A DNA stretch of 64,000 bases from Arenicola marina (taxonomy: Eukaryota; Annelida; Polychaeta; Arenicolidae). A model generated the notes under the pieces. The model was not told where the DNA came from. It saw only the letters and a list, made by a program, of their open reading frames with translations, and made no database searches. Where the stretch lies: NCBI GenBank assembly GCA_964019135.1, contig OZ025248.1, forward strand, positions 68,764,119 through 68,828,118, read 5' to 3'. Each line of letters starts with the position of its first letter. Positions within the stretch are counted from its first letter, which is position 1. Positions 35,531 through 47,857 of this stretch are shown here, piece by piece. Both the position numbers and the translations under genes were made by a program.

Positions 35531-36163
35531 ATTAACGACAATTTTGATCAAGCGTTTTACTTAAAGTAAAGTAAGTTTTCGCTAGGAAGTGATTACTGGG
35601 TGATATTAGCATCAGTTCGTCTCCATTCCCTGGCATCTGTTCGCTATCCCCACTCACCCACTCTCACTCCACCCCCCTCTCTGTCGCTCCCTCCTCTCCG
35701 CCCCCCCCCGGCCCCTCCCCCCCACCCCTCCTCGCGCTCGCCTTCTCCCCCCAACAGGCATGATGAGAGCCGTAAATCCGACTCAGCCACCTAACCAATG
35801 TGCCACTGCGTATGTCACCCAGGGGAGCTGCCATATTGTAGGCGGTCACTCGTGTGGGGGGGAAGGCGGCACTATATCACATCTAGCGCCTTAAGGGTGG
35901 GAGCCGGACGCTGGGTGTGATTGAAGGCCCGACGGGGAGCTGTTCTCATGAAGTGCGAGGCGGGCGCGTTAAGTCCCACGCCTCGCCGGGCGGCACTGCG
36001 ACAGAACGGGTGACACACTTTAACTTGTCAGCTGTACGGTCCAGTTTTTTCAGCCTCAGTAACGGCCGGCGTTTCCCCCCACCCCGTCCCCCCTCCCCCA
36101 CTACAACCCTTACCCCCTCCCCCCTACCCCCTTGTCAACCTCACCATGCGCCCGGGCGACTCG
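35531..36163. other. Unique C-rich and CpG-containing sequence
   Basis: Contains C-rich runs (35650-35760 and 36070-36135) and a CpG-containing stretch at about 35880-36010. No coding exon recognised. Confidence 0.4.
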
Positions 36164-36171
36164 GTATAAAT
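36164..36171 (+). promoter_or_regulatory. Possible TATA box
   Basis: TATAAATA in the context cggtataaataagg, downstream of a CpG-containing stretch. A short frame, MNYAFLSQ, begins at about 36255 and runs into a donor-like cag|gtgggc. No further exon of such a gene was found, so this may be chance. Confidence 0.2.
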
Positions 36172-36364
36172 AAGGTATAGGATTAGAGTTTACAGCCCTT
36201 GGGGAACCCAGTCGCCGCGTATGTGAAGGGCTGGGCTCGGGAAACTGTCCGACCATGAATTACGCCTTTCTTTCACAGGTGGGCGCAGTCTAAATCCCGG
36301 AGACAAGCCCGTTAAACCCGTTATAGTCCGCGGCACACCGTCACTCACTGCATTAAGGGCGATT

Positions 36365-36543
36365 GAGGTTTAGTACCTAGTTTCCGGTCCATGCAGGTGT
36401 CAGGTTTCCGGTCTATATAGGTGTCCGGTTTCCAGTCCATGCAAGTGTCCGGTTTCCGGTCTATATAGGTGTCCGGTTTCCAGGTCATGCAAGTGTCCGG
36501 TTTCCGGTCTATATAGGTGTCCGGTGTCCGGTCTATATCGGTG

Positions 36544-36577
<34 letters not shown>

Positions 36578-36590
36578 CTGTTTAAATGTA
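36365..36590. repeat. Ccggtttccggtctatatagg-type repeats
   Basis: Units of about 35-55 bp mix gtccggtttccggtctatat with gtccatgcaagtgt. The end at 36545-36580 has several tandem ttccggt heptamers. Confidence 0.8.
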
Positions 36591-36660
36591 TTTCTGGCCT
36601 ATCTAGGAGTCCGGTAACCGGACGCCTAGATATACTGGAAATATATTTACATAACGCACA
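36565..36660. repeat. Near-perfect palindrome centred at 36616
   Basis: The arms meet directly at 36600-36632: tatctaggagtccggt against aaccggacgcctagata, with one mismatch. Weaker complementarity extends the arms to more than 30 bp (tttaaatgtatttc against gaaatatatttac). It could extrude as a cruciform or be a minimal foldback insertion. Confidence 0.7.
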
Positions 36661-37034
36661 CTTACGTTATTAAAACACGGCCAAGGTCTGTTTTCCGGTG
36701 CCTACGTTTAGATAATAAACACTGAAGACAAAGGCGTGACGTCACACAATTGTTTAAACAAAGCAATTGGAATTGTTTCCTTACATAGTGATCATTAAAT
36801 ATTCCTGCGCTGTAAGCATTGTTACCTTGTGAGTAATCATTTACTTAATTAATCATTGTTAAATGTGCAGCTAAACTATATGAAGAAACCTATTTACGTT
36901 GAGATATTTAACTTTAAGGCTTTTGGAGTTTTCTATTGTCAAAATGTTGTGCTTTGTTGTAAATTAAATGTTTCTATTTTCGTACCATGGGCCTGGTGCC
37001 TACAGTTGGAAATAAACATTATTATTAGTAATCA
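36661..37034. other. A+T-rich spacer, nothing recognised
   Basis: No coding or RNA signal found. Confidence 0.4.
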
Positions 37035-37445
37035 TTAAAGATTCCTATAGAGGGCAGTAAGCAGTTACTTTATAGAGCGAACATTAGAGATTCCTATAGA
37101 GGGCAGTAAGCAGTTACTTTATAGAGCGAACATTAGTGATTCCTATAGAGGGCAGTAAGCAGTTACTTTATAGAGCGAACATTAGAGATTCCTATAGAGG
37201 GCAGTAAGCAGTTACTTTATAGAGCGAACATTAGAGATTCCTATAGAGGGCAGTAAGCAGTTACTTTATAGAGCGAACATTAGAGATTCCTATAGAGGGC
37301 AGTGAGCAGTTACTTTATAGAGCGAACATTAGAGATTCCTATAGAGGGCAGTAAGCAGTTACTTTATAGAGCGAACATTAGAGATTCCTATAGAGGGCAG
37401 TAAGCAGTTACTTTATAGAGCGAACATTAGAGATTCCTATACAGG
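37035..37445. repeat. 49-bp minisatellite, eight to nine copies, with a CTCF-like motif in each
   Basis: The unit is agattcctatagagggcagt plus aagcagttactttatagagc and gaacatt. Copies are nearly identical. The part cctatagagggcagt fits 13 of 15 positions of the CTCF core consensus. Confidence 0.93.
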
Positions 37446-38275
37446 GCAGTATGTACGGTTCCCTTTAATAATGATCAGTAAAGATTCTTACAATGGGCAG
37501 TGAGCATTGTTATCTGATAACGCGAACATTAAAGATTCTTATACAGGTCAGTAAGCATTGTTACTTTTACAGGGAACATTGGATATTCGTACACAGGTCA
37601 GTAAACACGGTTTATACTTACAATGGGCAGTGGGCATTGTTATCTGATAAAGTGACCATTAAAGATTCTTATACAGGTCAGTAAGCATTGTTACTTTATA
37701 CAGGGAACATTAGATATTCGTACACAGGTAAGTAAACATGCTTTATTCTTACAATGGTCAGTGGGCATTGTTATCTCATAAAGTGACCATTAAAGATTCT
37801 TATACAGGTCAGTAAGCATTGTTACTTTATACAGGGAACATTAGATATTCGTACACAGGTAAGTAAACATGCTTTATTCTTACAATGGTCAGTGGGCATT
37901 GTTATCTCATAAAGTGACCATTAAAGATTCTTATACAGGTCAGTAAGCATTGTTACTTTATACAGGGAACATTGGATATTCGTACACAGGTCAGTAAACA
38001 CGGTTTATTCTTACAATGGTCAGTGGGCATTGTTATCTCATAAAGTGAACATTAAAGATTCCTATACAGGTCAGTAAGCATTGTTACTTTATACAGGGAA
38101 CATTAGATATTCGTACACAGGTCACTGTGTAAACACGGTTTATTCTTACAATGGTCAGTGGGCATTGTTATCTCATAAAGTGAACATTAAAGATTCCTAT
38201 ACAGGTCAGTAAGCATTGTTACTTTATACAGGGAACATTAGATATTCGTACACAGGTCACTGTGTAAACACGGTT
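37446..38275. repeat. About 128-bp tandem repeat (about six copies)
   Basis: Units combine cattaaagattcttatacag, gtcagtaagcattgttactt, acattagatattcgtacaca and ttcttacaatggtcagtggg. Internal similarity between sub-blocks, and to the preceding 49-bp array, suggests both grew from one ancestral unit. Confidence 0.88.
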
Positions 38276-38674
38276 GTTATCTTTCATAATGATCATCAGA
38301 GATCGAGCAGCACAGACTAATGTGCGAGGCAGCGGAGGTCAGCGAGCACTCAAATCAAAGGCTGTGGTACAATGCAATCTCTGCTCCAACGTGCAAGAAA
38401 CGCTGAAGTGACCACTCAACACGGCGTTCCTAGCCATCTCAAGGTCACTTGTCACTTGGGGGCGTGGGAGGGGCGTTCGTTGCCGTTTATCAGGAGGGTA
38501 CATTGGGTTGGCTTGGAGGTCGCTCCTACAGGTCAGCCGAACTGTTCTCAGCATGCACTGGTCACACCCGCCGCTCGTTAAGTCCACGATGCCCCGTACA
38601 ATGACAGGTCAGCCTACGTCACACCACTGGCTCTGGTACAGCTTGTCGGCACTCTATCGCAGGTCGCAGGTACT
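38276..38674. other. Unique spacer before the LINE
   Basis: Tested for exons because the end caggtcgcag|gtactt resembles a donor. The frame has no recognisable domain. Confidence 0.35.
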
Positions 38675-38950
38675 TTATAATATAATAATAATCTTTATTG
38701 CCATGAAGAGTACACAAATCAAGATAATACAGAACTGGTTGGCAAGGAGCAGAAGCCGAGGCTTATTCGCTCAAAAAAAAAAATATAATAAATAAAAATA
38801 AATAAAAAAATAACTCAAAACAACAACAAAAAACAGGAACATGGAACGGTAGTACAGCAATCTAGATAATATCGATTTGGCCCAATCGTTGCACTATAAT
38901 GGTTCTTTCTTTCTATTAACTCAGTAACATATATGATTATATTGTGATGG

Positions 38951-40648
38951 CTAGTTACACATCAAATTAACATTAGTTAAATTACTCGTATCAATTATAT
39001 TTAACAAACTATTCTTAGTATTTCTCTTAAAAAGGTGAAGCGATGATTGAAAGTTTACCTTACCAAACCATTTATTAAAAATATATATCCCATTATATCT
39101 CATAGATATTTTCGTCAATTGACACTTGTGCTTAGGAACATGTAATAGCTGCGACCTTCTAGTGTTATACTTATGTATGTCAGCATTTCTTATAAACAAA
39201 TCTTTTATTATAAGAGGTTGCAATCCATTGTATTGCTTAAACATAAATAATAAAACGCTATACTCGTATAATGATGTGAGCGGGAGAATCTTATTCGTTA
39301 CAAATAACGGCGCTGAGTGGGCCCATTTATTAACTCCAGACAATATGCGAACTGCTTTTTTTTGGATCACGATAAGAAGGGTTAAAAAGCTAGTACACGA
39401 AGCTCCCCATACTTCAATACAATATGATAGATATGGAGACACAAAACAATTATATAAAATCCGTAGGGTGTCATTGGTTAACATTTTCCTTGCACAAGTG
39501 ATTATTCCAAGCGCCCTTGCCATTTTACTTTTAATATAATCTATATGTTGTTTCCACAGAAGGTCACAGTCTAATTGTACTCCCAAAAATTTCGTGATAG
39601 TTGTTTGTACAACAGTTTCGCCAGAAATGATGACACTGCTGTGAATACTAATTTTCTTTCGCTTGGGTTTGAAAACCATGAATTTAGTTTTATCGAGATT
39701 GAGAGCAAGCTTATTAATTTGTAACCAATACTGTATGTGTTTTAATTCCCCATTCAGCGTTTCAATCGTTTTATTGATATCTTTGCCCGATATAAAGAAA
39801 TTAGAATCATCTGCAAATAAGATTCCAAACAATTGCTTACTTACATTCATTAAGTCATTAATGTATAAAAGAAATAAAAGTGGACCTAAAACAGAACCTT
39901 GCGGGACTCCACATACTATTCGAGATCTGTTCGAAGATGTATTATTGTAAAATACAAACTGTTCTCTCGCATTGGGGTAACTTTTTAGCCACGTTAAAGC
40001 AAGCCCTCTTACACCGTATCTGTCTAATTATTTAAACAGTATATCGTGGTCAACCGTATCGAAGGCTCTCGAGAAATCAAGAAATATACCAACAGTAGTT
40101 TGTCCCATTTCCCTAGCAGTTGTTAGTTTATCTTGCAGAAGTAAAAGGGCTAAGGTAGTAGAGTGATTTGATCTAAAACCAAATCGGTTTTTGTGCAGTA
40201 AGTCATATTTGTTAATAAAGTTGATTAGACGTTTCTGCATCAGCTGTTCGAACACTTTAGAAAATGTTGGAAGAATTGAAATTGGTCTGTAGTTAGTAAA
40301 TAATTTACTATCCCCCCCTTTCAGGATAGGTGTTACTTTTGCACGTTTAAGTTCTTCGGGTAATATCCCTTCACTAAATGAGAGATTAATTACATGAGTT
40401 AGGGGTTGGGTGAGGGGATCTATAATCGTTTTGATTACTTTGGCTGTTAGCGAGTCCCATCCTGGTGAGCTGTTCTTTAGGGATGCAAGGGCGTTGCGGA
40501 CTTCACTACTAGTAACTGGATCAAGGAAAAGCGACTTATTATTGGTATCTTTCATAAAGTTACGTGAGTGGTGAATCTCCATTTCCTGGGATTGTTTTTG
40601 ATATAGATTTACCAACATTAACAAAGTAGTTATTAAACTCATTAGCAA
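38951..40648 (-). pseudogene. LINE reverse transcriptase domain
   Basis: Motifs in order: RAKVTPILKGG, YRPISILPTFSKVFEQLM, NRFGFRSNHST, FLDFSRAFDTVDH, CGVPQGSVLGPL and FADDSN with the catalytic Asp pair, then the thumb WLQINKLALNLDKTK and a C-terminal extension to NLMCN. One in-frame TAA at 40028-40030 interrupts it just after DHDILFK. The frame is otherwise continuous on both sides. The copy is therefore non-functional by at least one stop and one frameshift. Confidence 0.88.
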
Positions 40649-41715
40649 TTTGGCTTCTATCTGTAGTCAGTCCTCCTCTTATCGAAAATGTCGTTTGGAA
40701 CTTCTGACCTTGTTTTTTGTTTACTACCTCTTTAATTGTTTTCCACATCTTAAACAAGTTATTTTTATTTGCTTTTATGGCGGACTGATAATACGTTTTT
40801 TCTGCCGCTCTAACAGTGGATAAAAGCTTATTTTTATATTTTTTATAATCATGCTCAGATTCTTTAGTTTTTTGTCTCATAAATCTACAATACAATCGAT
40901 TTTTCTTAGATATGCAGTTCTTTAATCCTGTACTGAGCCATGGTTTTCTGTTTTGGTATTTAGATCTGGAGATAGTGAGAGGAAAACATTTCTCATGTAT
41001 AAGAGAAACTGAACGGTGTAGTTTAGTATAGGCTTCCTGGGTGCTTGGTGTCTCTAAAATAGTATCCCAGTTTTCGTTTGTTATACAGTGAACAAATTTC
41101 TCAATATTGGGCTTACTCACATTCCTTTTCACGATGTTAACTCTGTCAACATTAATCTGAACATACTGTGATATATAGAACACAGGAAAATGATCTGTAA
41201 TATCTGTGTACATAATGCCTTTCAGGGAAGAGTTAATATCGCACTCGTTAGTGAAGATATTATCAATCAGCGTAGCTGTGGTACTTGTTACCCTGGTCGG
41301 TTTGCTTATCGCGGGTAGAAACGCATGGCTAAACATTGAGTCAATAAATTCAGCTGTGGGTCTATGAGAGTCCATATTTAGCAGATTAATGTTAAAATCT
41401 CCTGCGAGATAACAAACCACCTTTTCAGAGTTAATCTTATGCAATAACTCGTCTAACTGCTCATTAAATACAACAATGTTGGTATCCGGTGGTCGGTAAA
41501 CTACACCAACTAAAATTGATTTCTGATTAGCATAAGCTCCCTTGTCTAGTTGCACAAATAAAGCTTCCATATGTTCATTAAATACATCCAAGTCCGGTCG
41601 CTGGCTGAAGTTAACTCCGGACTTAATAAACATTGAAACCCCTCCACCAGTTCTGTCTTGTCGGTAACTATTGACGGGAAGATAACCGTCCAAACCATGG
41701 CAATCAACGTTGCCT
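40566..41715 (-). pseudogene. LINE endonuclease domain
   Basis: Motifs in order: GGGVSMFIKSG, VGVVYRPP, LAGDFNIN, ATLIDNIFTN and TDITDHFPVFY, the usual order of the endonuclease/exonuclease/phosphatase fold. Upstream of 41715 the sequence CIIVLDK, a TAG and FNEG resembles a decayed IIVLTETW block, so that residue pattern is already broken. The frame closes at 40560 because of a one-base shift at about 40565, where the reverse transcriptase frame takes over. Confidence 0.85.
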
Positions 41716-41829
41716 TCGTTAAACTACTTATCAAGTACTATTATACAACTTCTGGTCCGGCAGGTGAATTCGTTATGCTTCATGTACACAAAGGCTAACC
41801 GATCTCGCATAGTAAGTACCCCGGCGGGC

Positions 41830-42240
41830 ACTATTATTTAAATCTGGTCGTGGGGGTGGGGGGGTGGGGGATCCGCCGCTGCATGCCCCTGAATGCCTGA
41901 TAGAGAAGACAGTTGTGATGATAAATATACTCGGATATTTGCGACCGAGGGGCGGGGGGTGGAGGGAGAAACTTCATGTCGCCGGTTTGCCGGTTTGCCG
42001 GAAAAAAGAAAGAATACCCCCCACCCCCCCAAACCCAGCCATGTATTAAGTAGCCCACTCCACGGCATGGTACCTTTCTACACAGTCTCCCCCCCCCCAA
42101 GGGGCAGTCACGGATTACGCCATCTGGGGGCAATTTATGGTAGTGACGTAGGCATTTCCTTGTAGGAGGGGGGGGGGGGGGGGGGGGGGGGGGGTGGGGG
42201 GGGGGGGGCAGGATGCTTCCTCTGAATCGCGAATCCCCAA
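41830..42240. other. Low-complexity spacer with a long G tract
   Basis: C-rich and G-rich runs alternate. The stretch at about 42167-42209 is G except for one or two T, a strong candidate for G-quadruplex formation and for sequencing error. Confidence 0.7.
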
Positions 42241-42607
42241 GTATTAGAGAAAGCAATATCCAATCTCCAAGCTTAAGACATTTTAAGCTGGGCGCGAAAA
42301 AAACGCCTTAATGGTGATATCGCGAATATCGCGTAATTCGCCGACTGCTATAACGGATCGCGGTAATATGTGGGCCGTTTCTAAATGTATTTTTGATTTG
42401 GCATGGAAATATATCTGTCACTTTGAATCAAGCTATATCCTTTGGGCTTAACTGACGCAGTCAAGAATTATTGCAGGGTCTGAAATTGCGGCTGAACGAT
42501 GAAAACTACTACTTTACGAATGACAATATTTCGGCAGTGTTGGCATTGCTGCAGTCGGCTTTTCCTGGCAGCTTCGATTTAATAATTATCATGACGGATA
42601 TTCCATT
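42241..42607. other. Spacer, nothing recognised
   Basis: Unique sequence between the G tract and the L1-like fragment. Confidence 0.4.
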
Positions 42608-43150
42608 GTTTTTTTTGTTTTTTTTGTTTTTTTTTGTTTTTTATTATTAAGCATCATTTATCGTAAAAGCAATACATCAATCACATTGAGCAGAGATTAC
42701 GACACACAAAACACTGCAATGACTAAGTAGCGTTATATAGAATTTGATATAAATTGTAACATATGTCACATATGCTGCTAAACTTTGTTAATCTGTAGAT
42801 TTGGATCTTAAAAGAGAGCTCTGACCTTAAAAACTGTCTAATAAAACTCCATTGTCTTTCATCTTCGTTAAACTCTTTATGTACTAGCCACATTTTGAAT
42901 ATCAGGTAACCAATTATGGATATTACCAAATTGTCGTTTTTCTGACCGCAACCCAAAAGTACTATTTCCACGGTGATAGTTTTTTCATACACCATGATAC
43001 CACATGCCATATTTTCTTTACCGCGTTGCACATCAACAACATATGGGGTATCGTGTGCTCTTCTTCACAATAAATGCATTGCGCATTGGAACGTAACTTC
43101 CATTGTTTCATGTTAGCGTTGCAAGGTAGTATATTATGTAGCACCTTATA
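42608..43150 (-). mobile_element. C-terminal fragment of an L1-like LINE with poly(A) tail
   Basis: The minus strand encodes HNILPCNANMKQWKLRSNAQ then CIYCEEEHTIPHMLLMC, the CxxC-HxxxxC zinc-finger-like element at the C terminus of L1-type reverse transcriptases, followed by IVLLGCGQKNDNLVISIIG and a typical tail. The two halves are in different frames, so there is at least one frameshift near 42970. An A-rich tail (a run of A blocks separated by C) follows at 42650-42608. It is strongly 5'-truncated. Confidence 0.75.
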
Positions 43151-43820
43151 GTTAAATTAACGATATTCCATTGTTGAATTATATGTTGACACTGCAGAGC
43201 AGAAACTTTTCACAGATATATGAAATTAAAACATGCTGAAACACGAGATTGAATCACGTTGAAAATGAATCGCGTAATTGGTCGAAGGCCTAACATTGCT
43301 TCCAGAAACTCAGCTATGTGCTTAATTCAGTGAGGCTTACTAATCTGGTTAATCTGGTCAAGCATAAAACGCAAAAAGGACATTTGATTTAAATCTTTAA
43401 ACGAAAACACCCTGTATAGCTATATAGCTAACTGTATAAGTTATATGAGTAAGCCTGTATAATAGGTAATGAGAGGTACAAGCATGAGTGTCTCTTTCAT
43501 TACTTTGCGATTTTTGTGTACTTTTGTGTTTGTACGTGCACATTTTTAACCCCCCCCCCCCCACATACACACTCTTTCAAAGTTTTGCATGAGCGTCTGA
43601 CATCAATGGGATGAACATCGGGAGCTTCCACCTCCCGGCGTAGATGCTATCATACTATCATGTTATAACTATCATGTTATAACATGACTATCATGTCATC
43701 ACTACAGGTACAGAGGAGTTGCCTGTACGGGCACGTGATGATAAACTATCTCTGAACCTTCACACGGCTCCACACACTGGGCACGTCTTTGGTCATCTAG
43801 CGAAGGCAGATTGTATTCCT
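43151..43820. other. A+T-rich spacer, nothing recognised
   Basis: Small local repeats of tatcatgttataac lie near 43650-43690. No coding signal. Confidence 0.4.
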
Positions 43821-44855
43821 AATGCGTATCACTGGTCAGCTATGGTCTGACTGTAACAAACACCACCTCATGGGTATCACTGGTCAGCTATGGTCTGACT
43901 GTAACAAGTTAAACACCACCTCATGGGTATCACTGGTCAGCTATGGTCTGACTGTAACAAGTTAAACACCACCTCATGGGTATCACTGGTCAGCTATGGT
44001 CTGACTGTAACAAGTTAAACACCACCTCATGGGTATCACTGGTCAGCTATGGTCTGACTGTAACAAGTTAAACACCACCTCATGGGTATCACTGGTCAGC
44101 CATGGTCTGACTGTAACAAGTTAAACACCACCTCATGAGTATCACTGGTCAGCTAAGGCCTGACTGTAACAAGTTAAACACCACCTCATGGGTATCACTG
44201 GTCAGCTATGGTCTGACTGTAACAAACACCACCTCATGGGTATCACTGGTCAGCTATGGTCTGACTGTAACAAGTTAAACACCACCTCATGGGTATCACT
44301 GGTCAGCTATGGTCTGACTGTAACAAGTTAAACACCACCTCATGGGTATCACTGGTCAGCTATGGTCTGACTGTCACAAGTTAAACACCACTTCATGGGT
44401 ATCACTGGTCAGCTATGGCCTGACTGTAACAAACACCACTTCATGGGTATCACTGGTCAGCTATGGCCGGACTGTAACAAACACCGCCTCATGGGTATCA
44501 CTGGTCAGCTATGGCCGGACTGTAACAAACACCGCCTCGTGGGTATCACTGGTCAGCTATGGCCGGACTGTAACAAACACCGCCTCATGGGTACCACTGG
44601 TCAGATATGGCCTGACTGTAACAAACACCACCTCATGGGTATCACTGGTCAGCTATGGTCTGACTGTAGCAAGCTAAACACCACCTCATGGTTATCACTG
44701 GTCAGCTATGGTCTGACTGTAACAAACACCACCTCATGGGTATCATTGGTCAGCTATGGCCTGACTAACAAGTTAAACACCACCTAATGGGCATCACTGG
44801 TCAGCTGTGGCCTGACTGTAACAAGTTAAACACCACCTCATGTGGGTATGATTGG
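43821..44855. repeat. 53/47-bp minisatellite (about 20 copies)
   Basis: The unit is aacaccacctcatgggtatc, actggtcagctatggtctga, ctgtaacaagtta. A shorter 47-bp form lacks the agttaa stretch. The short form clusters at 44400-44640, showing local spread of the deletion variant. Confidence 0.94.
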
Positions 44856-46744
44856 AAGATTAATGTTATTGTTACCTGACGATATTGACATATAAAGATC
44901 ATATTAAGATATCATTATTATTTACGTATAAATGAGACGTCAGTAATAAAAGCGGTAAATGGTGGGAATCCCTTATCCCGCGAGCTCCTGTCGCCGCCTG
45001 CTTCGCTAGACGTCGGGGGCCAGGTAACATATGTATGTCGTAAATATTTACTGGTCAGATAATACCCCTCCCCCCTCTCCCCTCCCCTCCCCTCCCCTCC
45101 CCTCCCAGCGCCGCAGCCAATATTACAAACGGGCGGCTGCAGTTACCCGTACACAGATCACAATGCCGGGGAGGGTGGGGGATGGGGTGAGGGTAGTTTG
45201 GTTGAGAGAGACGGGGTCGGAGGTGAGGGTCGGGAGGGGGGGAGGGGGGTGCGGGTGAGGGGGTGCGGGTGAGGGGGGGGGGGACTGAGAGGGCTGGCTG
45301 ATGCCAAGGCGACCTATTGTGGTTTTACGACCACCACCATCAGCGGTATCGCCAGTCACCGTATCTGCTGCGATGGCCATAACTCACGCAGCGCTGAACA
45401 ATTCGGACTTTAAATATGAAAATGGCAATCGCAGATGGTTGCGGTGACCTTGTTTGGGTGGGCGTGGGCTTGGGAGGGGGGGGGGGGGAGGGTGGCGTGC
45501 GCCTGGGAGCAGGTGCATGGAGCCGGTTATATATGGCGGCGCTATAACTATAACCAAGTCGAGGTTTAAGGTCAAACACAAACGCTCAACTTAAAAGCTT
45601 TCTTCCATCACGATCTATAAACCATTCCGCGGCTGGGAAAAGTTGTGTACGCGCCGCGCACGATGGAACCCTGTGCTATCAGTATCAATGGTAGACCCGG
45701 GAAGGCAGGGTGAACAAGCTCACAATGTGTCCATGTCCGTGTGCAAGTTTTATCGTTAATAAACATCGTCTATGGGCTATATATGGAGTTTATGCATAAA
45801 CATCGATTTCGGCTTATACACGATGGATCTGCAATAGATCCTTTGTAATTGTGTTCATGACACATGTTCATGAACATATGTATTTATCTGAACATATATA
45901 GCCTATACTTGTATTTCGTTGACTTTATTTATCTTTATCTGTGAGAATACTTTCATTGGAATTGATATATAACCGCATATTTAAATCTAAATATTGATAA
46001 TTTATGGCAAATAAAATGCCATTTTCAATTCCTCAATCAGGGATCTTATTATTACTATGATTAATATCGGTCGCAAATGATATATACCCATATAGCCTAT
46101 ATACACAAGACTTCGACCTGCATAAATATACATCTCTATTTTATCTTCACGATGATTATTACTTTATTTAATTCATATTCATAGATATAATTAATGCGAC
46201 AAAGTTTAATAGTCTTAAACGTATCCATATGATACGGGTATGATATTTATTTCAGTCAGTATACTGGGAGAGGAAGGGATGTGGGGGGTAGGGTCGGGGT
46301 GGGACTGTGATTGGGGGGTGGGCGTGTGTGGGTGGGTGGGGGGTGTGTATGTGTATGTGGTTGGTGGGGGTAAAGGCAGGATTCCCTCCGCAATTGTTTT
46401 CGGGAGAACACGCAGAATCAGCCAAGAGGCGTAGATTGGTGGAATGTGTCCACAGAGATAGTGCACCTGCATTGACTGCTAAAGCACTCCGTCATTAGGG
46501 CGGATGTAAACACCTACATCAATTGAAAGGGGGGGGGGGGTGGGTTAAACCTGAACGAATAACGAATAGAACGAATAGTGAACGTGCCACACGGAGAAGT
46601 GTGCTAAAACGTTGAGGGGGAAATTGCTAACCCTCCCCGGCGTAATTGTGCGCTATTGAGGTCCGTATCCGTCTTGCGGCGTGGCTTACATTGCGGAGTA
46701 CGGCGGGTGTGAAGGGGTGGGGGGGGGGGTCGGCCCGGACACCT
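44856..46744. other. Spacer of about 1.9 kb, nothing recognised
   Basis: Contains C- and G-rich runs at 45060-45110, 45220-45290 and 46260-46370, and an A+T-rich block at 45730-46240. No exon could be supported. Confidence 0.4.
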
Positions 46745-47560
46745 GTCAGCGTCCCCTCACCCACGGCCCCTGACCCACGACCCCTGACCCATGGCCCTGA
46801 TCTGCAACCCTGACCCACGGTCTATGACCCACGACCCATGACCCACGGCCCCTGATTCACGCTCTGACCCACGGCCCCTGACCCACGGCCCCTGACCCAT
46901 GGCCCTGATCTGCAACCCTGACCCACGGTCCATGACCCACGACCCATGACCCACGGCCCCTAATTCACGCCCTGACCCACGGCCCCTGACCCACGGCGCC
47001 TGACCCACGGGCCCTTACTCAGGCTCTGACCCACAGCCCCTCGCCCACGGCCTCTGACCCACGGCCCCTGACCCGCGGCCCATGACCCACGGCCCATAAC
47101 CCGCGGCCCCTAACCCACAGCCCTTGGCCCACCGTCCCTGACCCACGACCCATGACCCACAGCCCCTGACCCACGGGCCCTGACCCACGGGCCCTGACCC
47201 ACGGGCCCTGACCCACGGGCCCTGACTCACCGGACCTGACCCACGGGTCCTGACCCACGGGCCCTGTCCCAAGGGGCCCTGACCCAGGCTCTGACCCACG
47301 GCCTCTGGCCCACGGCCCTGGCCCACGGCCCCTGGCCCACAGCCCCTGACCCACAGCCCATGACCCTCGGCCCATGACCCACGGCCCCTGACCCGCGGCC
47401 CATGACCCACAGCCCATGACTCACGGCCCTGACCCATGACCCACGGCCCCTGACCCGCGGCCCATGACACATGGCCCCTAACCCAGGGTCCCTGACCCAT
47501 GACCCATGACCTATGACCCACGACCCACGACCCATGACCTACGACCCATTATCAAGGCCC
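46745..47560. repeat. 14-15-bp minisatellite (acccacggcccctg)
   Basis: More than 50 imperfect copies. A longer block at about 46760-46850 recurs at about 46890-46980. The flank at 47500-47550 grades into acccatgacc variants. Confidence 0.9.
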
Positions 47561-47565
47561 ATGGT

Positions 47566-47857
47566 GTTCCAGATCACCTGTCAGTACCGTCCCGATGACG
47601 TCTTCCCACGCCAGGTGCCCCGATCACTCCAGGAGGAACCAGCCTTCCCCGGGCATGACCCGCCCACAGACGTGACCACTGCACCCAGCCAGTTGCTACG
47701 GACGCCACATCCAGCAGGACGCCCTCGCTATCCTCATGGAGGTCCTGGTTTCCATGTCTGCTCCATACGGGAGTCTCTCCGTTGTGGAACAGCCTTCCGG
47801 TGCGCTCCTAGCAAGGCGTTCGTGTGCCTCTCAGATACAAATCACCTTCCGCTTCAC
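47566..47857 (+). other. Unique island with weak coding signal
   Basis: Between two arrays, a frame after a possible acceptor (gcacccag, ending 47689) reads QQDALAILMEVLVSMSAPYG, then SLSVVEQPSGALLARRS and stops at about 47857. The pattern is protein-like but no family is recognised and no partner exon was found. Confidence 0.2.

Larger units (their letters stand above)
38675..41810 (-). mobile_element. APE-type non-LTR retrotransposon (LINE), 5'-truncated, Jockey/CR1 group
   Basis: Reading on the minus strand it has an apurinic endonuclease domain, a reverse transcriptase domain and a 3' UTR that ends in AATAAAG and a short TTATTA-rich tail near 38675-38700. The reverse transcriptase motifs and C-terminal extension fit the Jockey superfamily (CR1, L2, Daphne and kin); the exact clade cannot be set by eye. 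The 5' end near 41.8 kb is not sharply defined and the start of the endonuclease is missing. No target-site duplication was found. Few breaks remain, so insertion is probably fairly recent. Confidence 0.88.

Noticed and set aside
32100-35569. Gly/Trp/Val frames (plus) and Pro/Thr/His frame (minus)
   Set aside because: 27-bp array artefacts, some crossing the assembly gap.
38508-38670. Exon ending at cgcag|gtactt
   Set aside because: The frame has no recognisable pattern, and the donor coincides with the LINE insertion border.
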